A stretch of 19,015 nt of DNA from Betaproteobacteria bacterium HGW-Betaproteobacteria-8 (GCA_002842135.1 PHCD01000027.1:1-19015); one strand, 5' to 3'. Positions 1-8,540 are shown, counted from the stretch's first letter. Made by a program: numbers and translations. Notes: generated by a model not told the origin, from the sequence alone.

Positions 1-36
1 TGCTTGAATCATTGCTAAAAATTGCACGCTTTCCAT
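1..36 (-). CDS. atpE: ATP synthase F0 subunit c, N-terminal 12 codons only
   Basis: Only the first 12 codons lie in the window and the gene runs off the left edge. They read MESVQFLAMIQA, consistent with the start of the proteolipid c subunit, whose oligomeric ring carries protons through F0 in the inner membrane. An AAAGGA ribosome binding site lies 7-12 bases before the ATG. The gene starts 68 bases after the end of atpB, the normal position for atpE. The diagnostic membrane carboxylate is outside the window, so the call rests on context and the N-terminus. Confidence 0.75.
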   Translation of the reverse strand, partial: MESVQFLAMIQA

Positions 37-104
37 TACTTTTCCTTTCGATATTAAGGGCTACTACTTTGAAACACTAAAAACTACACAACTAAAAAAA
101 TAAA

Positions 105-914
105 TCAGTGACTGTCTTGCGCCATGGACAGATACACAACGGTCAAGGTCATGAAAATAAATGCCTGCAGGGTCACAATCAGGATGTGGAAGATGGCCCA
201 GCCTATGCCCAGAACCGCCCCGAAGAACGTGCCGACCACACCGGTCGCAGCCCACATGCCCAACAGCAGGAAGATGACTTCACCGGCATACATGTTGCCG
301 AACAGACGCAGGGAGTGGGAGAGGGGTTTTGAAACGTATTCGATGATATTGAAGAGAAAATTGGGAATCCAGACCAGGGGGTTGCTACCGAATGGACTAC
401 AGAACAGTTCATGCAGCCAACCGCCAAGACCCTTGACGTTGATTGCGAAGAAAATCATCAAGAACCAGACTGCCAGCGCCAGCGCGAAGGTTGCATTGAT
501 ATCCGAGGTTGGTACGCTACGCCAGTATTCCAAGCCAAGCACGTGCTTGTAAATGAAGGCCATGACATCAATCGGCAGGAAGTCCATGGCATTCATCATG
601 AACACCCAGACAAACACGGTCAGCGCCAGCGGTGCAATAAACTTATGACGCTCACCATGGAAAATGCTTTTTACCTGACCGTCGATAAAATCAAACAGCA
701 GTTCGACAAAGGCCTGACGCTTGTTCGGCACACCGGAAGTCACGCCACGTGCTGCCAGCCAGAGCAAACCAAAAACGATAATGCCAAGAATGGCCGACAT
801 GGCAAGCGTGTCTACATGCAATGTCCAAAAACCGCCGTCACCGACCGGGACTGCATTATTGGAAAGGTGATGTGAGATATATCCGGAAGGAGTTAATTCG
901 TGCTCTGTCGCCAT
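105..914 (-). CDS. atpB: ATP synthase F0 subunit a
   Basis: Stator subunit a of the F1F0 ATP synthase, an inner-membrane protein that forms the proton half-channels against the c ring. It is 269 residues long, against 271 in Escherichia coli. The protein is strongly hydrophobic with about five membrane segments. The signature [11 protein letters not shown] contains the essential arginine (R203, equivalent to E. coli R210) and E212. A second conserved helix, [17 protein letters not shown], holds Q250. The ATG lies 5 bases after the atpI stop, with an AAGG ribosome binding site at 924-927 inside the end of atpI, so the two are probably translationally coupled. Nothing looks broken. Confidence 0.97.
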   Translation of the reverse strand: MATEHELTPSGYISHHLSNNAVPVGDGGFWTLHVDTLAMSAILGIIVFGLLWLAARGVTSGVPNKRQAFVELLFDFIDGQVKSIFHGERHKFIAPLALTVFVWVFMMNAMDFLPIDVMAFIYKHVLGLEYWRSVPTSDINATFALALAVWFLMIFFAINVKGLGGWLHELFCSPFGSNPLVWIPNFLFNIIEYVSKPLSHSLRLFGNMYAGEVIFLLLGMWAATGVVGTFFGAVLGIGWAIFHILIVTLQAFIFMTLTVVYLSMAQDSH

Positions 915-919
915 AACTT

Positions 920-1345
920 TTAACCTTGCTTTTCACTTTCACTATTGAGGGCATAAACTGCCGTTCCAGACAATATCGCGGCAGCGGCCAATGCACTAAA
1001 CAAGGCCATCAGCACCATATGGTCTGCATAAATCTTAAAACTCAACCAGAGCAGCATCACGATAACCAGTATCTTGACGGCTTCGGCTACCAACATATTG
1101 ATGAGTATTGCGCTTGCCTGTGTACTTTTTTCACTACGCTTGGCAATGCGCATGGCAATGAAACTGGCTACCAGAACCACACCACCGCCTATCAAAGCGG
1201 AGATCAAGCCAGGCAAACCCGCCAACCAGAATGCGACCACAGCAATTGCCGATGTACTCAGGCTTTGCCATTTCGCCGCACGCCTAAAAACGGCAGTGAC
1301 CTTCTCAATTTCCGGCGTACTTGCCGCTAAGTTGTTGTTTGACAA
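920..1345 (-). CDS. atpI: ATP synthase accessory protein I
   Basis: Small membrane protein of the AtpI family, encoded first in many bacterial atp operons. It is non-essential and implicated in assembly of the c ring and in cation supply. Four hydrophobic segments follow the [16 protein letters not shown] region, and the length fits the family. The start is uncertain because the frame has no ATG. A TTG at 1408 would give 162 residues but lies in or at the edge of the predicted atp promoter. The TTG at 1345 gives 141 residues and has GGAA 5 bases upstream, so I prefer it. The gene follows parB after a short gap and runs into atpB. Confidence 0.85.
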   Translation of the reverse strand: MSNNNLAASTPEIEKVTAVFRRAAKWQSLSTSAIAVVAFWLAGLPGLISALIGGGVVLVASFIAMRIAKRSEKSTQASAILINMLVAEAVKILVIVMLLWLSFKIYADHMVLMALFSALAAAAILSGTAVYALNSESEKQG

Positions 1346-1410
1346 GCGATTTCCGACTGAAGCCTGGCGTGCAGGGTTTACAAATTTGTTGCAGAAAATT
1401 ACCTGCAAAA

Positions 1411-1454
1411 ATTATCAAGCCCTGAATTGTCTTGTTTAATGCACCATAAGTCAA
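1411..1454 (-). promoter_or_regulatory. Candidate promoter for the atp operon
   Basis: On the minus strand, TTGACT (1449-1454) is separated by 17 bases from GACAAT (1426-1431). An overlapping option is TTAAAC (1434-1439), 17 bases, then GATAAT (1411-1416). Either would start transcription just before or within the longest possible atpI reading frame, separating the atp genes from the parAB transcript. The matches are fair, not perfect. Confidence 0.45.
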
Positions 1455-1468
1455 GCAAATCAATAGGC

Positions 1469-2320
1469 TCAACCCTTGATTTTGGCAATGATATCGTCGA
1501 GCTGATCGAGGCTGGTATAGCGAATTTTCAGGGTTCCGCTGCCACCGCGGCCGGTTTGTATCTGGACCGCAGCACCAAGACGTTCTGCCAGGTTTTCCTG
1601 CAAGCGCAGGACATCCCGATCCTGCGCCACCTGCTTGGCTGGTTTTTTAATATCTGCCGACAGGTGCTTGACCAGACGTTCCGCCTCACGCACGGAAAGC
1701 TGTCTGGCTGCCACCTGTTCCGCCGCCATCACCTGCTTGGCGCCTTCCAGGCTCAGCAACGCACGCGCATGGCCCATGTCGATTTTGCCCAGCATGAGCA
1801 TGTTTTGAACCGCGGGCAGCAGATTCAGGAGTCTTAGCAGATTGGTGACCGCCGTTCTGGAACGGCCTACTGCTTCAGATGCCACCTGATGCGTCATGGC
1901 AAATTCATCAATCAGGCGCTTGATGCCCTGCGCCTCTTCTATGGGATTGAGATTTTCGCGCTGAATATTTTCGATCAGGGCCATGGCCAGCGCGGATTCA
2001 TCCGGAATATCGCGCACCAGTACCGGCACTTCAACAAGTCCTGCCAACTGGGAGGCACGCCAGCGCCTTTCACCAGCAATGATTTCGTAACGTCCGCCGG
2101 CGACAGCACGTACCAGAATCGGCTGCATGACACCCTGCGCCTTGATCGAATCCGCCAGACTGGCCAGGGATTCTGGATCCATGTGCGTACGCGGTTGATA
2201 TTTACCAGGCTGCAGTTGATCGACGCTTAAGGTCTTCAGGACATCACTATCACCCAGCGTACTATCGTCACCCGCGAGCAATGAATCCAATCCGCGGCCC
2301 AAACCCTTGAGTTTTACCAT
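1469..2320 (-). CDS. parB: Chromosome partitioning protein ParB (Spo0J/Noc family)
   Basis: ParB is a CTP-dependent DNA clamp that loads at parS sites, spreads over the origin region and stimulates ParA. It is 283 residues long. The N-terminal ParA-contacting motif LGRGLDSLL is at about 7-15. The CTPase domain includes GERRWRA (83-89) and ENIQRENLNPIEEA (117-130). A helix-turn-helix for parS lies around 144-165, and a C-terminal dimerisation domain follows. A GGGAG ribosome binding site lies a few bases before the ATG, 8 bases after the parA stop, so parA and parB form one unit. Three parS sites occur in this window at 5860, 7128 and 14243. Confidence 0.97.
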   Translation of the reverse strand: MVKLKGLGRGLDSLLAGDDSTLGDSDVLKTLSVDQLQPGKYQPRTHMDPESLASLADSIKAQGVMQPILVRAVAGGRYEIIAGERRWRASQLAGLVEVPVLVRDIPDESALAMALIENIQRENLNPIEEAQGIKRLIDEFAMTHQVASEAVGRSRTAVTNLLRLLNLLPAVQNMLMLGKIDMGHARALLSLEGAKQVMAAEQVAARQLSVREAERLVKHLSADIKKPAKQVAQDRDVLRLQENLAERLGAAVQIQTGRGGSGTLKIRYTSLDQLDDIIAKIKG

Positions 2321-2328
2321 AACACTCC

Positions 2329-3114
2329 CTAACTTGTTCTTGCAGCGCGCTGCGAGCCTTGACGATTGATAATTTCACCTGCCAGCGCCAGATAGGCCTG
2401 CGCCCCTTTTGAAGTCCTGTCGTGAAACAGCACCGGCACACCATAGCTTGGCGCTTCTGCCAGACGGATATTGCGCGGAATCACGGTACGGTAAACCTTG
2501 TCGCCAAAATGCTGGGCCAATTCGCCCGAAACCTGCTGCGCCAGCGTGTTGCGATTATCGAACATGGTACGCAACAAGCCTTCTATCTCCAGATCCGGGT
2601 TCAGGTGCATACGCACCTTTTTGATCGTATTGACCAGGTCGGACAAGCCCTCCAGCGCAAAGTATTCGCACTGCATGGGAATCATGACGGCATGCGCAGC
2701 AGTCAAGGCATTGACGGTAATCAGGCTGAGGGCAGGGGGGCAATCGATCAGCACATAATCGTAATTGTCCTGCACCTCCTTCAAGGCAACTTTCAGCCTG
2801 GTCTCACGTGCAATTTCATTCACCAGCTCAACCTCAGCACCGGCCAGGTCACGATTTGCCGGCACCACATCAAACTTGCCTTTTACTGAAGGCTGAATGA
2901 CCTCTTTCAAGGAATTCTTGCCAATCAGGACGTGATAAACCGTTTGTTTCATCGCCGACTTGTCAACGCCACTGCCTGTGGTGGCATTACCCTGCGGATC
3001 CAGGTCTATCAAGAGAACACGTCGCTTGGTCGCGGCCAGACTGGCTGCCAGATTGACGCAAGTCGTGGTCTTGCCCACACCACCTTTTTGATTACTGATC
3101 GCTATTATCTTCAT
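2329..3114 (-). CDS. parA: Chromosome partitioning ATPase ParA (Soj)
   Basis: Walker-type ATPase that binds nucleoid DNA nonspecifically and, driven by ParB-stimulated hydrolysis, moves the ParB-parS complex to separate new origins. It is 261 residues long. The deviant Walker A motif KGGVGKTT spans residues 10-17 and includes the signature lysine K10. DLDPQGN is at 37-43, and the Walker B-like region YVLIDCPPALS is in the middle. There is no N-terminal DNA-binding extension, which fits a chromosomal Soj-type protein and not a plasmid ParA with its own repressor domain. It starts 3 bases after the rsmG stop and is followed by parB. Confidence 0.97.
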   Translation of the reverse strand: MKIIAISNQKGGVGKTTTCVNLAASLAATKRRVLLIDLDPQGNATTGSGVDKSAMKQTVYHVLIGKNSLKEVIQPSVKGKFDVVPANRDLAGAEVELVNEIARETRLKVALKEVQDNYDYVLIDCPPALSLITVNALTAAHAVMIPMQCEYFALEGLSDLVNTIKKVRMHLNPDLEIEGLLRTMFDNRNTLAQQVSGELAQHFGDKVYRTVIPRNIRLAEAPSYGVPVLFHDRTSKGAQAYLALAGEIINRQGSQRAARTS

Positions 3115-3117
3115 AAG

Positions 3118-3780
3118 TCAGGCCGCCTTGGTCGTCGTTTCTTCTGGATTAAATGGCAGGAAAATCAAATGTCGCTGCGCCTCCAGCCCAGAGACATGCA
3201 GGGGCACAATTTGCGAAGGCTTGATACTGATTTGCGTCAATTCATCATAGGGATGCACTCCCTTCATTGCCAGCCATTGCGCATCCGGCTTGCATAAATG
3301 CCTGGTCAGACTGGTGAACTGATTGAGATCGGAAAAGGCGCGCGAGATGATCACGTCATAAAGCTCAGCCGGCTTGAATTGCTCTACACGCCCGCAAACG
3401 ACCTCAAGATTATCGATGCCCAACTCAGCCTTGACCTGACGCATGAAACTGGCTTTTTTATGACTGGAATCCAGCACCGTCACCCGCATCTGCGGCAGGC
3501 AAAGCGCCAGCGGGATACCCGGCAGACCGGCACCACTGCCAACGTCAAGCAGCCGCTCTGCTTGAATGTGTGGCAGCACTGCAAGACTGTCGAGCAAATG
3601 CAAAGTCACCATTTCCGCCGGTTCACGCACCGCCGTCAGGTTATGCACCTTGTTCCACTTGTGTATCAGCGCCAGGTAAGCCAGCATCTTTTGCTGCACA
3701 GGCGCTGCAATGTTCAGGCCCATTTCGGCTAGACCCTTTTCCAGCCTGACCCCCAGGGATTTCATATCGAACTGCGTCAT
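3118..3780 (-). CDS. rsmG: 16S rRNA (guanine527-N7)-methyltransferase
   Basis: RsmG (GidB) uses S-adenosylmethionine to methylate N7 of G527 in 16S rRNA. In other bacteria its loss gives low-level streptomycin resistance. It is 220 residues long, near the usual 205-215. The family motif WNKVHNLTA is at 42-50. The SAM-binding loop [17 protein letters not shown] is at 77-93, and [11 protein letters not shown] follows as the next Rossmann strand. Its ATG overlaps the mnmG stop by 4 bases (ATGA), so translation is probably coupled to mnmG, the usual pairing. Confidence 0.97.
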   Translation of the reverse strand: MTQFDMKSLGVRLEKGLAEMGLNIAAPVQQKMLAYLALIHKWNKVHNLTAVREPAEMVTLHLLDSLAVLPHIQAERLLDVGSGAGLPGIPLALCLPQMRVTVLDSSHKKASFMRQVKAELGIDNLEVVCGRVEQFKPAELYDVIISRAFSDLNQFTSLTRHLCKPDAQWLAMKGVHPYDELTQISIKPSQIVPLHVSGLEAQRHLIFLPFNPEETTTKAA

Positions 3781-5702
3781 GCCACTTTTTCCGGCGAATT
3801 GCCGGCCTTGTTGCGACCTTTGCGCTTCAGGTAAACCAGCAGCAAGGAAATGGTCACCGGTGTAATACCGCTGATGCGGCTGGCCTGACCTATATTCTCA
3901 GGCTTGAATGTATTCAATTTTTGTTGCGCCTCAATAGACAGCCCCTGCACATCACGATAATCCATGTCCGCCGGTAACTTTATCTCTTCACTTCCGCGCT
4001 GGCGCTCAATCTCCTCAGCCTGACGATCGATATAACCCTGATATTTGGCGGCGATTTCAACCTGCTGTCGCACTTGCTCATCCATCACTTTACTTGCGCT
4101 ATCCGCCAGTGTTTCCGGCAGTGGCAAACTGAGCAACGATTCATAACTGACGTTGGGACGGCGCAACAACTCGAAAAGGGAATACTCATGTTCGATCGGT
4201 TTGCCAAGCACACGCATGGCATCCTCCACCGGCAATGTGCCTGGTTGCACGAAAGTACGCTTGAGCCTTTCCTGTTCGCGCGCGATCGCATCCTGCTTAC
4301 GCGCAAACCGTTCCCAACGCTCATCATCAACCAAACCTATCTTGCGTCCTGCTTCCGTCAGGCGCATATCGGCGTTATCTTCACGCAGCATCAAACGATA
4401 TTCGGCCCGGCTGGTAAACATGCGGTAAGGCTCGGTCACGCCAGTAGTAATCAGGTCGTCAACTAGCACTCCAAGATAGGCTTGATCGCGAGTAGGGCAC
4501 CAGCTTGGTGCATCAGCTGCATACAGGGCAGCATTGGCACCCGCCAGCAAGCCCTGGGCGCCTGCCTCTTCATACCCGGTTGTACCGTTAATCTGGCCGG
4601 CAAAGAAAAGTCCTTGTACGGCCTTGGTTTCCAATGAGCTCTTCAGTGCGCGCGGATCATAGTAATCGTACTCGATGGCATAGCCGGGACGCAGTATATG
4701 CGCATTTTCCAGGCCACGAATGGAGCGCACCAGCTGATACTGAATATCGAAAGGCAGGCTGGTAGAAATGCCGTTAGGGTAAATCTCGTTGGTCGTCAGG
4801 CCTTCCGGCTCAAGGAAAATCTGGTGGGATTCCTTGTCAGCAAAGCGGTGGATCTTGTCCTCTACAGAAGGACAATAGCGCGGGCCCACGCCCTCAATCA
4901 CGCCGGTATACATGGGCGAGCGATCCAGGCCACTGCGAATGATGTCGTGTGTACGCTCATTGGTCTGCGTAATCCAGCAGGAGACCTGCGCCGGATGCTG
5001 TGCCGCACTTCCCAGAAACGAGAACACCGGCACCGGGTTATCACCGGGCTGCTCCTGCATCACGGAATAATCTATAGTGCGGCCGTCTATCCGGGGTGGG
5101 GTACCGGTTTTCAGGCGACCGGCCGGCAAACCGATTTCACGCAACCTGGCAGCCAGCGAAATAGAAGGGGGGTCGCCGGCACGGCCTGCCTGGTAGCTAC
5201 GCAAACCGACATGCACAAGGCCGCCCAGAAAAGTACCCGCAGTCAACACCACCGCCTTTGATTCAAAACGCAAGCCCAGTTGCGTCACGACGCCAGCCAC
5301 ACGATCACCTTCAAGAATGATGTCATCAACTGCCTGCTGAAACAGCCAGAGATTGGGTTGATTCTCCAAACGGTGGCGGATGGCCGCCTTGTACAGGATA
5401 CGGTCCGCCTGCGCACGCGTGGCACGGACAGCAGGCCCTTTGCTGGAATTGAGGATACGGAACTGTATGCCACCCTCATCGGTCGCAGCAGCCATGGCGC
5501 CACCAAGCGCATCTATTTCCTTGACCAAGTGACCCTTACCTATACCACCAATGGATGGGTTACAGGACATCTGGCCCAAGGTTTCTATATTATGTGTCAG
5601 CAGCAGCGTCTTACGCCCCATGCGTGCGCTCGCAAGCGCGGCCTCAGTGCCCGCATGGCCGCCGCCAACTACTATCACATCAAATTTATCTGGAAATTGC
5701 AT
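3777..5702 (-). CDS. mnmG: tRNA uridine-5-carboxymethylaminomethyl(34) synthesis enzyme MnmG
   Basis: MnmG (GidA) is the FAD- and NADH-dependent partner of MnmE. Together they add the (carboxymethyl)aminomethyl group to C5 of wobble uridine 34 in several tRNAs. From the chosen ATG it is 641 residues, against 629 in E. coli. The FAD-binding GGGHAG lies at 13-18, followed by [46 protein letters not shown] and [15 protein letters not shown], all typical. The reading frame extends upstream to an ATG at 5726 (649 residues) and a TTG at 5774 (665). [15 protein letters not shown] aligns with the known N-terminus, so 5702 is preferred, although its ribosome binding site is weak. It heads the minus-strand run mnmG-rsmG-parA-parB. 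Confidence 0.96.
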   Translation of the reverse strand: MQFPDKFDVIVVGGGHAGTEAALASARMGRKTLLLTHNIETLGQMSCNPSIGGIGKGHLVKEIDALGGAMAAATDEGGIQFRILNSSKGPAVRATRAQADRILYKAAIRHRLENQPNLWLFQQAVDDIILEGDRVAGVVTQLGLRFESKAVVLTAGTFLGGLVHVGLRSYQAGRAGDPPSISLAARLREIGLPAGRLKTGTPPRIDGRTIDYSVMQEQPGDNPVPVFSFLGSAAQHPAQVSCWITQTNERTHDIIRSGLDRSPMYTGVIEGVGPRYCPSVEDKIHRFADKESHQIFLEPEGLTTNEIYPNGISTSLPFDIQYQLVRSIRGLENAHILRPGYAIEYDYYDPRALKSSLETKAVQGLFFAGQINGTTGYEEAGAQGLLAGANAALYAADAPSWCPTRDQAYLGVLVDDLITTGVTEPYRMFTSRAEYRLMLREDNADMRLTEAGRKIGLVDDERWERFARKQDAIAREQERLKRTFVQPGTLPVEDAMRVLGKPIEHEYSLFELLRRPNVSYESLLSLPLPETLADSASKVMDEQVRQQVEIAAKYQGYIDRQAEEIERQRGSEEIKLPADMDYRDVQGLSIEAQQKLNTFKPENIGQASRISGITPVTISLLLVYLKRKGRNKAGNSPEKVA

Positions 5703-5859
5703 TTTTGGAGATTCTCGCCCATTCATCAATAAATCCGCTGCAAGCCTTGCAAAGAAAGGATTCCAGCTATTCAAATCCTGACAGAATGCGCGAATTTTCC
5801 TGCCTTGGTTAAGGTATGCATCTTACTGCAAACAGAGACTTACGTCATGCTCAACACCA

Positions 5860-5875
5860 TGTTTCACGTGAAACC
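5860..5875. other. parS: parS site 1 (ParB binding site)
   Basis: TGTTTCACGTGAAACC matches the near-universal chromosomal parS palindrome TGTTTCACGTGAAACA at 15 of 16 positions; only the last base differs. ParB is encoded at 1469-2320, so a cognate binding protein is present nearby. Confidence 0.93.
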
Positions 5876-5965
5876 TTTGCCCTGTTACCCCATTATTTTG
5901 CATTTTGTTTACAACATTATTTCCAGCCTGCCTTTCCTTAACACAATTTATTAACATAGATGGCA

Positions 5966-5971
5966 TATAAT
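5966..5971 (+). promoter_or_regulatory. Candidate -10 element for the cytochrome c''/b pair
   Basis: A perfect TATAAT lies 85 bases before the cytochrome c'' start. No good TTGACA-like hexamer is found 16-18 bases upstream, the nearest being TTAACA 22 bases away. The promoter may therefore be weak alone, activator-dependent, or located elsewhere. Confidence 0.35.
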
Positions 5972-5975
5972 TCAC

Positions 5976-5994
5976 TTAACTCGAATTAACTCGA
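5976..5994 (+). repeat. Tandem 9-base direct repeat TTAACTCGA
   Basis: TTAACTCGA occurs at 5976-5984 and again at 5986-5994, giving a 10-base period, about one helical turn. It lies just downstream of the TATAAT hexamer, at the expected transcription start and early leader of the cytochrome gene. This arrangement would suit a dimeric regulator, but that is speculation. Confidence 0.6.
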
Positions 5995-6056
5995 GCCACA
6001 CCAACCTTTAAGAGATACCAGGTTTACCACTTTTAAATCAATTAAGGAGCAACGCT

Positions 6057-6479
6057 ATGAAAACAAATAAAATCGCACTCGGCCTCTTATTCGCCCTTGC
6101 CAGCGTCTCTGCACAAGCAGACATAGCCAGCGCACAAAAACTCGCTGCCAAATACGAAGCTATCGCCAAACACATCTCGCCGGCAGCTACCGGCCTTTCC
6201 GCCAGTGACGGCAAAGCTTTCTATAACCGTGAAATAACCGTGAAAGGTAAGCAGATTGCCTGCGCATCCTGCCACACCGCAAACCCTGCAGATACCGGCA
6301 AACATATCGTGACTGGCAAGCCAATCCGTCCGCTGGCTCCCTCCGCCAACCCCAACCGTTTTGCCGATATTGATAAGGTTGAAAAACAATTCACCGACCA
6401 CTGCAACGACGTAATTGGCACTGACTGCACTGCACAGGAAAAAGGTAATTTCATTACCTACCTGCTGAGCATCAAGTAA
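6057..6479 (+). CDS. cycA: Cytochrome c''-like periplasmic monohaem cytochrome (SHP/DUF1924 family)
   Basis: A small exported c-type cytochrome of 140 residues. The signal peptide is 1-21, ending SAQA before DIAS, which leaves a mature protein of 119. One haem site, CASCH, lies at 69-73. A second motif, HCNDVIGTDC, places H115 directly before C116, with C124 eight residues later. From memory of the family, in Methylophilus methylotrophus cytochrome c'' the haem is bound by His52 and His95, and Cys96-Cys104 form a disulfide beside the second ligand, which detaches on reduction. Here the mature positions are His52, His94, Cys95 and Cys103, an almost exact match. The related SHP proteins have asparagine as this ligand, so this is the His/His type. 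The ribosome binding site TAAGGAG lies 7 bases before the ATG. A membrane cytochrome b gene follows 16 bases downstream. Confidence 0.9.
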   Translation: MKTNKIALGLLFALASVSAQADIASAQKLAAKYEAIAKHISPAATGLSASDGKAFYNREITVKGKQIACASCHTANPADTGKHIVTGKPIRPLAPSANPNRFADIDKVEKQFTDHCNDVIGTDCTAQEKGNFITYLLSIK

Positions 6480-6495
6480 TCCAAAACGCCAACAG

Positions 6496-7113
6496 ATGGC
6501 AGAAGACCAGGTAAAACAGGCTGTATTAAACTGTCTGGAGGAAGATCCACCGCAAAAGTACGTTTGGGATGCTTTTGTAAGAATCTTCCACTGGTCTCTA
6601 GTCGTCGCCTTTTCCGTCGCTTTCTATTACCGCGAATCCGAATGGGACAGGCTAATACACGTTTATGCCGGTTATACTGTGGCTGGCTTGATTGCAGCAC
6701 GCATCGTATGGGGCTTTATGAAAACCGGCTATGCCAGCTTCCGCGCTTTTCCACTAAACCCACTACTCGCCATCCGTTATCTATGGCTCACCCTGCAAGG
6801 ACGTAGTCGGCGCTACATCGGCCACAACCCCGCGGGCTCGGTGGTAATCTACATCATGCTTTTTTGTGGCATAACCACGGTGATCTCAGGTTATCTGGTC
6901 TATAACGAAGGCTGGTTAATTGATGACCCCGGCTACATCAAATCCCTGCATCACTATATTTCCTGGACTTGGCTATTCCTGATTGTGCTACATGTCATTG
7001 CCGTCATCACGGAAAGCATCTTGCACAAAGACAACCTGATCTGGGCCATGATTACAGGCTGTAAGCGCAGCTCCACCAGACTGGAAAAAAGCTACTGGAA
7101 AAGAGAACTTTGA
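6496..7113 (+). CDS. Cytochrome b561-type dihaem membrane protein
   Basis: A 205-residue integral membrane protein with four predicted helices (about 31-46, 55-75, 114-134 and 152-174), fitting the bacterial cytochrome b561 / hydrogenase b-subunit family. Candidate haem-ligand histidines are H32 (RIFHWS), H55 (LIHVYAGY), H152/H153 (SLHHYISW) and H166 (IVLHVIAV), the expected two per membrane face. The short N-terminal and basic C-terminal tails look cytoplasmic. The gene follows the cytochrome c'' gene by 16 bases on the same strand. The pair probably passes electrons between the quinone pool and the periplasmic cytochrome c'', which is an inference from context. The ATG has no clear ribosome binding site, so translation may be coupled to the upstream gene. 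Confidence 0.88.
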   Translation: MAEDQVKQAVLNCLEEDPPQKYVWDAFVRIFHWSLVVAFSVAFYYRESEWDRLIHVYAGYTVAGLIAARIVWGFMKTGYASFRAFPLNPLLAIRYLWLTLQGRSRRYIGHNPAGSVVIYIMLFCGITTVISGYLVYNEGWLIDDPGYIKSLHHYISWTWLFLIVLHVIAVITESILHKDNLIWAMITGCKRSSTRLEKSYWKREL

Positions 7114-7127
7114 ACTGCCGAACCGTA

Positions 7128-7143
7128 TGTTTCACGTGAAACA
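7128..7143. other. parS: parS site 2 (ParB binding site)
   Basis: A perfect TGTTTCACGTGAAACA. The palindrome continues three more bases on each side (7125-7146, flanked by GTA and TAC), giving 22 bases of perfect dyad symmetry. It sits 14 bases past the cytochrome b stop codon, in the 3' untranslated stretch before the terminator. Confidence 0.97.
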
Positions 7144-7155
7144 TACATCACATTG

Positions 7156-7186
7156 AAGCACTTCAGATTTGAAGTGCTTTTTATTT
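7156..7186 (+). terminator. Intrinsic terminator of the cytochrome c''/b transcript
   Basis: Arms AAGCACTTC (7156-7164) and GAAGTGCTT (7171-7179) form a perfect 9-base stem with a 6-base loop. The T-rich run TTTTTATTT (7178-7186) follows on the plus strand and overlaps the mnmE stop codon. Read from the minus strand there is no T run after the stem, so it should stop only rightward transcription. Confidence 0.85.
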
Positions 7187-8527
7187 ACCAATACAGAATT
7201 TCGAGAATATTTCCCCAAGCAGATCGTCCGGTGTAAATTCCCCGGTAATCTGGCTCAGGGCTTCCTGCGCCAGTCGAAGCTCTTCCGCTACCAACTCAGC
7301 TTGGCCCAGCAACTCAACCGCACACGACAGATTCTGCTCAACCTGCTTCAATGCATCCAGATGGCGCGTGCGCGCCATAAAAACACCCTCACCAGAAGGT
7401 TGCCATCCGGCCAGGCTCAAAAGATGTTCTTGCAGCAAAGACAAGCCTTGACCAAGCTTGGCCGAGAGGTAAATATGGGTTTCGCCTTCCAGAACCTCTT
7501 TTTTTGGGGTTTCCGCACTCAGGTCAATTTTATTGTGAATCCATATTTTGGGTAAAACCGCTGACAATCGCTCCAGGATCGATTTTTCACTCTCGCCAAT
7601 ACCATGAGCTGCATCGATCAATAATAATGCGACATCGGCGTTTTCTAGAGCTCGCCATGTTCTGGCGATACCGTGTTTTTCCACCTCATCGACGGTTTCA
7701 CGCAATCCTGCCGTGTCTATAATGTGCAATGGCACGCCTTGAATCTGTATGCTGCTTCTGATGACATCGCGAGTTGTACCGGCGATCGAAGTCACAATAG
7801 CCACATCCTCACCAGCCAGTTGATTCATCAGGCTGGATTTACCGACATTAGGCTGGCCGATCAGTACCACCTGTATACCTTCGCGCAGCAGATTACCTTG
7901 TTTGGCACTTTTAAAAACCGAGGCGAGTTCTTGCTGTAAAACAATGAGCTTTTCTCCGACCCGCCCCTGGCTAATAAAATCAATTTCTTCTTCAGGGAAA
8001 TCCAGACAGGCTTCAACATACATGCGCAGTTCTACCAACCCACCCAACAGTGCCTGGATACGACCGGAGAACTCACCAGACAGAGAACGCACAGCGCTTC
8101 TGGCGGCAGCTTCAGTAGAGGCATTGATCACGTCTATCACTGCTTCAGCCTGCGCCAGATCGAGCTTATCATTAAGATAGGCGCGCTTGGTAAATTCGCC
8201 CGGGATTGCCTGCCTGGCGCCCAGCGCCAGGCAGCGTGCCAACAGAATCTGCATCAGCGCGGGGCCACCATGTGCCTGTAGTTCGAGTACATCTTCACCA
8301 GTATAGGAATGTGGAGCCGAGTAATAAATGGCGATGCCGCGATCGATCAAACTGCCGTCTGCGTCCTTGAAATCCAGGTATGCAGCATGTCTGGGGGGAG
8401 GGCAGTGACCAAGCACACCTTCGGCGATGCATTTGCATGCCTCACCTGAAACCCGAACGATGCCTATACCGCCAGAACCTGGCGCGGTAGCGATCGCTGC
8501 AATTGTTTCAGATGCTTCGGCTTGCAT
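7181..8527 (-). CDS. mnmE: tRNA modification GTPase MnmE
   Basis: MnmE (TrmE) is the GTPase partner of MnmG in modifying wobble uridine 34; it binds the tetrahydrofolate that supplies the one-carbon unit. From the ATG at 8527 it is 448 residues, against 454 in E. coli. The folate-binding N-terminal domain ([14 protein letters not shown]) is followed by a helical domain holding an inserted G domain: GQPNVGKS (224-231), AGTTRD (249-254), DTAG (271-274) and NKID (332-335). The protein ends in the invariant CIGK, whose cysteine is functional in this family. A GTG at 8533 would add two residues, but AAGG lies 5 bases before the ATG, so 8527 is preferred. A strong hairpin lies immediately upstream. 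Confidence 0.97.
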   Translation of the reverse strand: MQAEASETIAAIATAPGSGGIGIVRVSGEACKCIAEGVLGHCPPPRHAAYLDFKDADGSLIDRGIAIYYSAPHSYTGEDVLELQAHGGPALMQILLARCLALGARQAIPGEFTKRAYLNDKLDLAQAEAVIDVINASTEAAARSAVRSLSGEFSGRIQALLGGLVELRMYVEACLDFPEEEIDFISQGRVGEKLIVLQQELASVFKSAKQGNLLREGIQVVLIGQPNVGKSSLMNQLAGEDVAIVTSIAGTTRDVIRSSIQIQGVPLHIIDTAGLRETVDEVEKHGIARTWRALENADVALLLIDAAHGIGESEKSILERLSAVLPKIWIHNKIDLSAETPKKEVLEGETHIYLSAKLGQGLSLLQEHLLSLAGWQPSGEGVFMARTRHLDALKQVEQNLSCAVELLGQAELVAEELRLAQEALSQITGEFTPDDLLGEIFSKFCIGK

Positions 8528-8540
8528 ATGCACCTTGAAG

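Larger units (their letters stand above)
5703..6056. other. Divergent intergenic region between mnmG and the cytochrome c'' gene
   Basis: About 354 bases without a convincing gene. It holds a parS site (5860-5875), an AT-rich stretch (about 5880-5975), a TATAAT hexamer (5966-5971), two tandem copies of TTAACTCGA, and the ribosome binding site TAAGGAG (6043-6049) for the rightward gene. It must also hold the leftward promoter of mnmG, but I could not pick out a good -35/-10 pair for it. Confidence 0.7.

Noticed and set aside
411..875. Plus-strand open frame opposite atpB
   Set aside because: Shadow of the atpB reading frame, with no domain or ribosome binding site.
4698..5261. Plus-strand open frame (187 codons) opposite mnmG
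   Set aside because: The minus-strand frame is a full MnmG with conserved motifs throughout; the plus frame shows no recognisable domain.
5703..5774. Extended N-terminus of MnmG (TTG at 5774 or ATG at 5726)
   Set aside because: The extra residues do not belong to the family, and the FAD-binding N-terminus begins naturally at the ATG at 5702.
6537..6541. GGAGG inside the cytochrome b gene as a ribosome binding site for a later start
   Set aside because: No ATG, GTG or TTG in frame lies at a suitable distance downstream, so it is probably chance.
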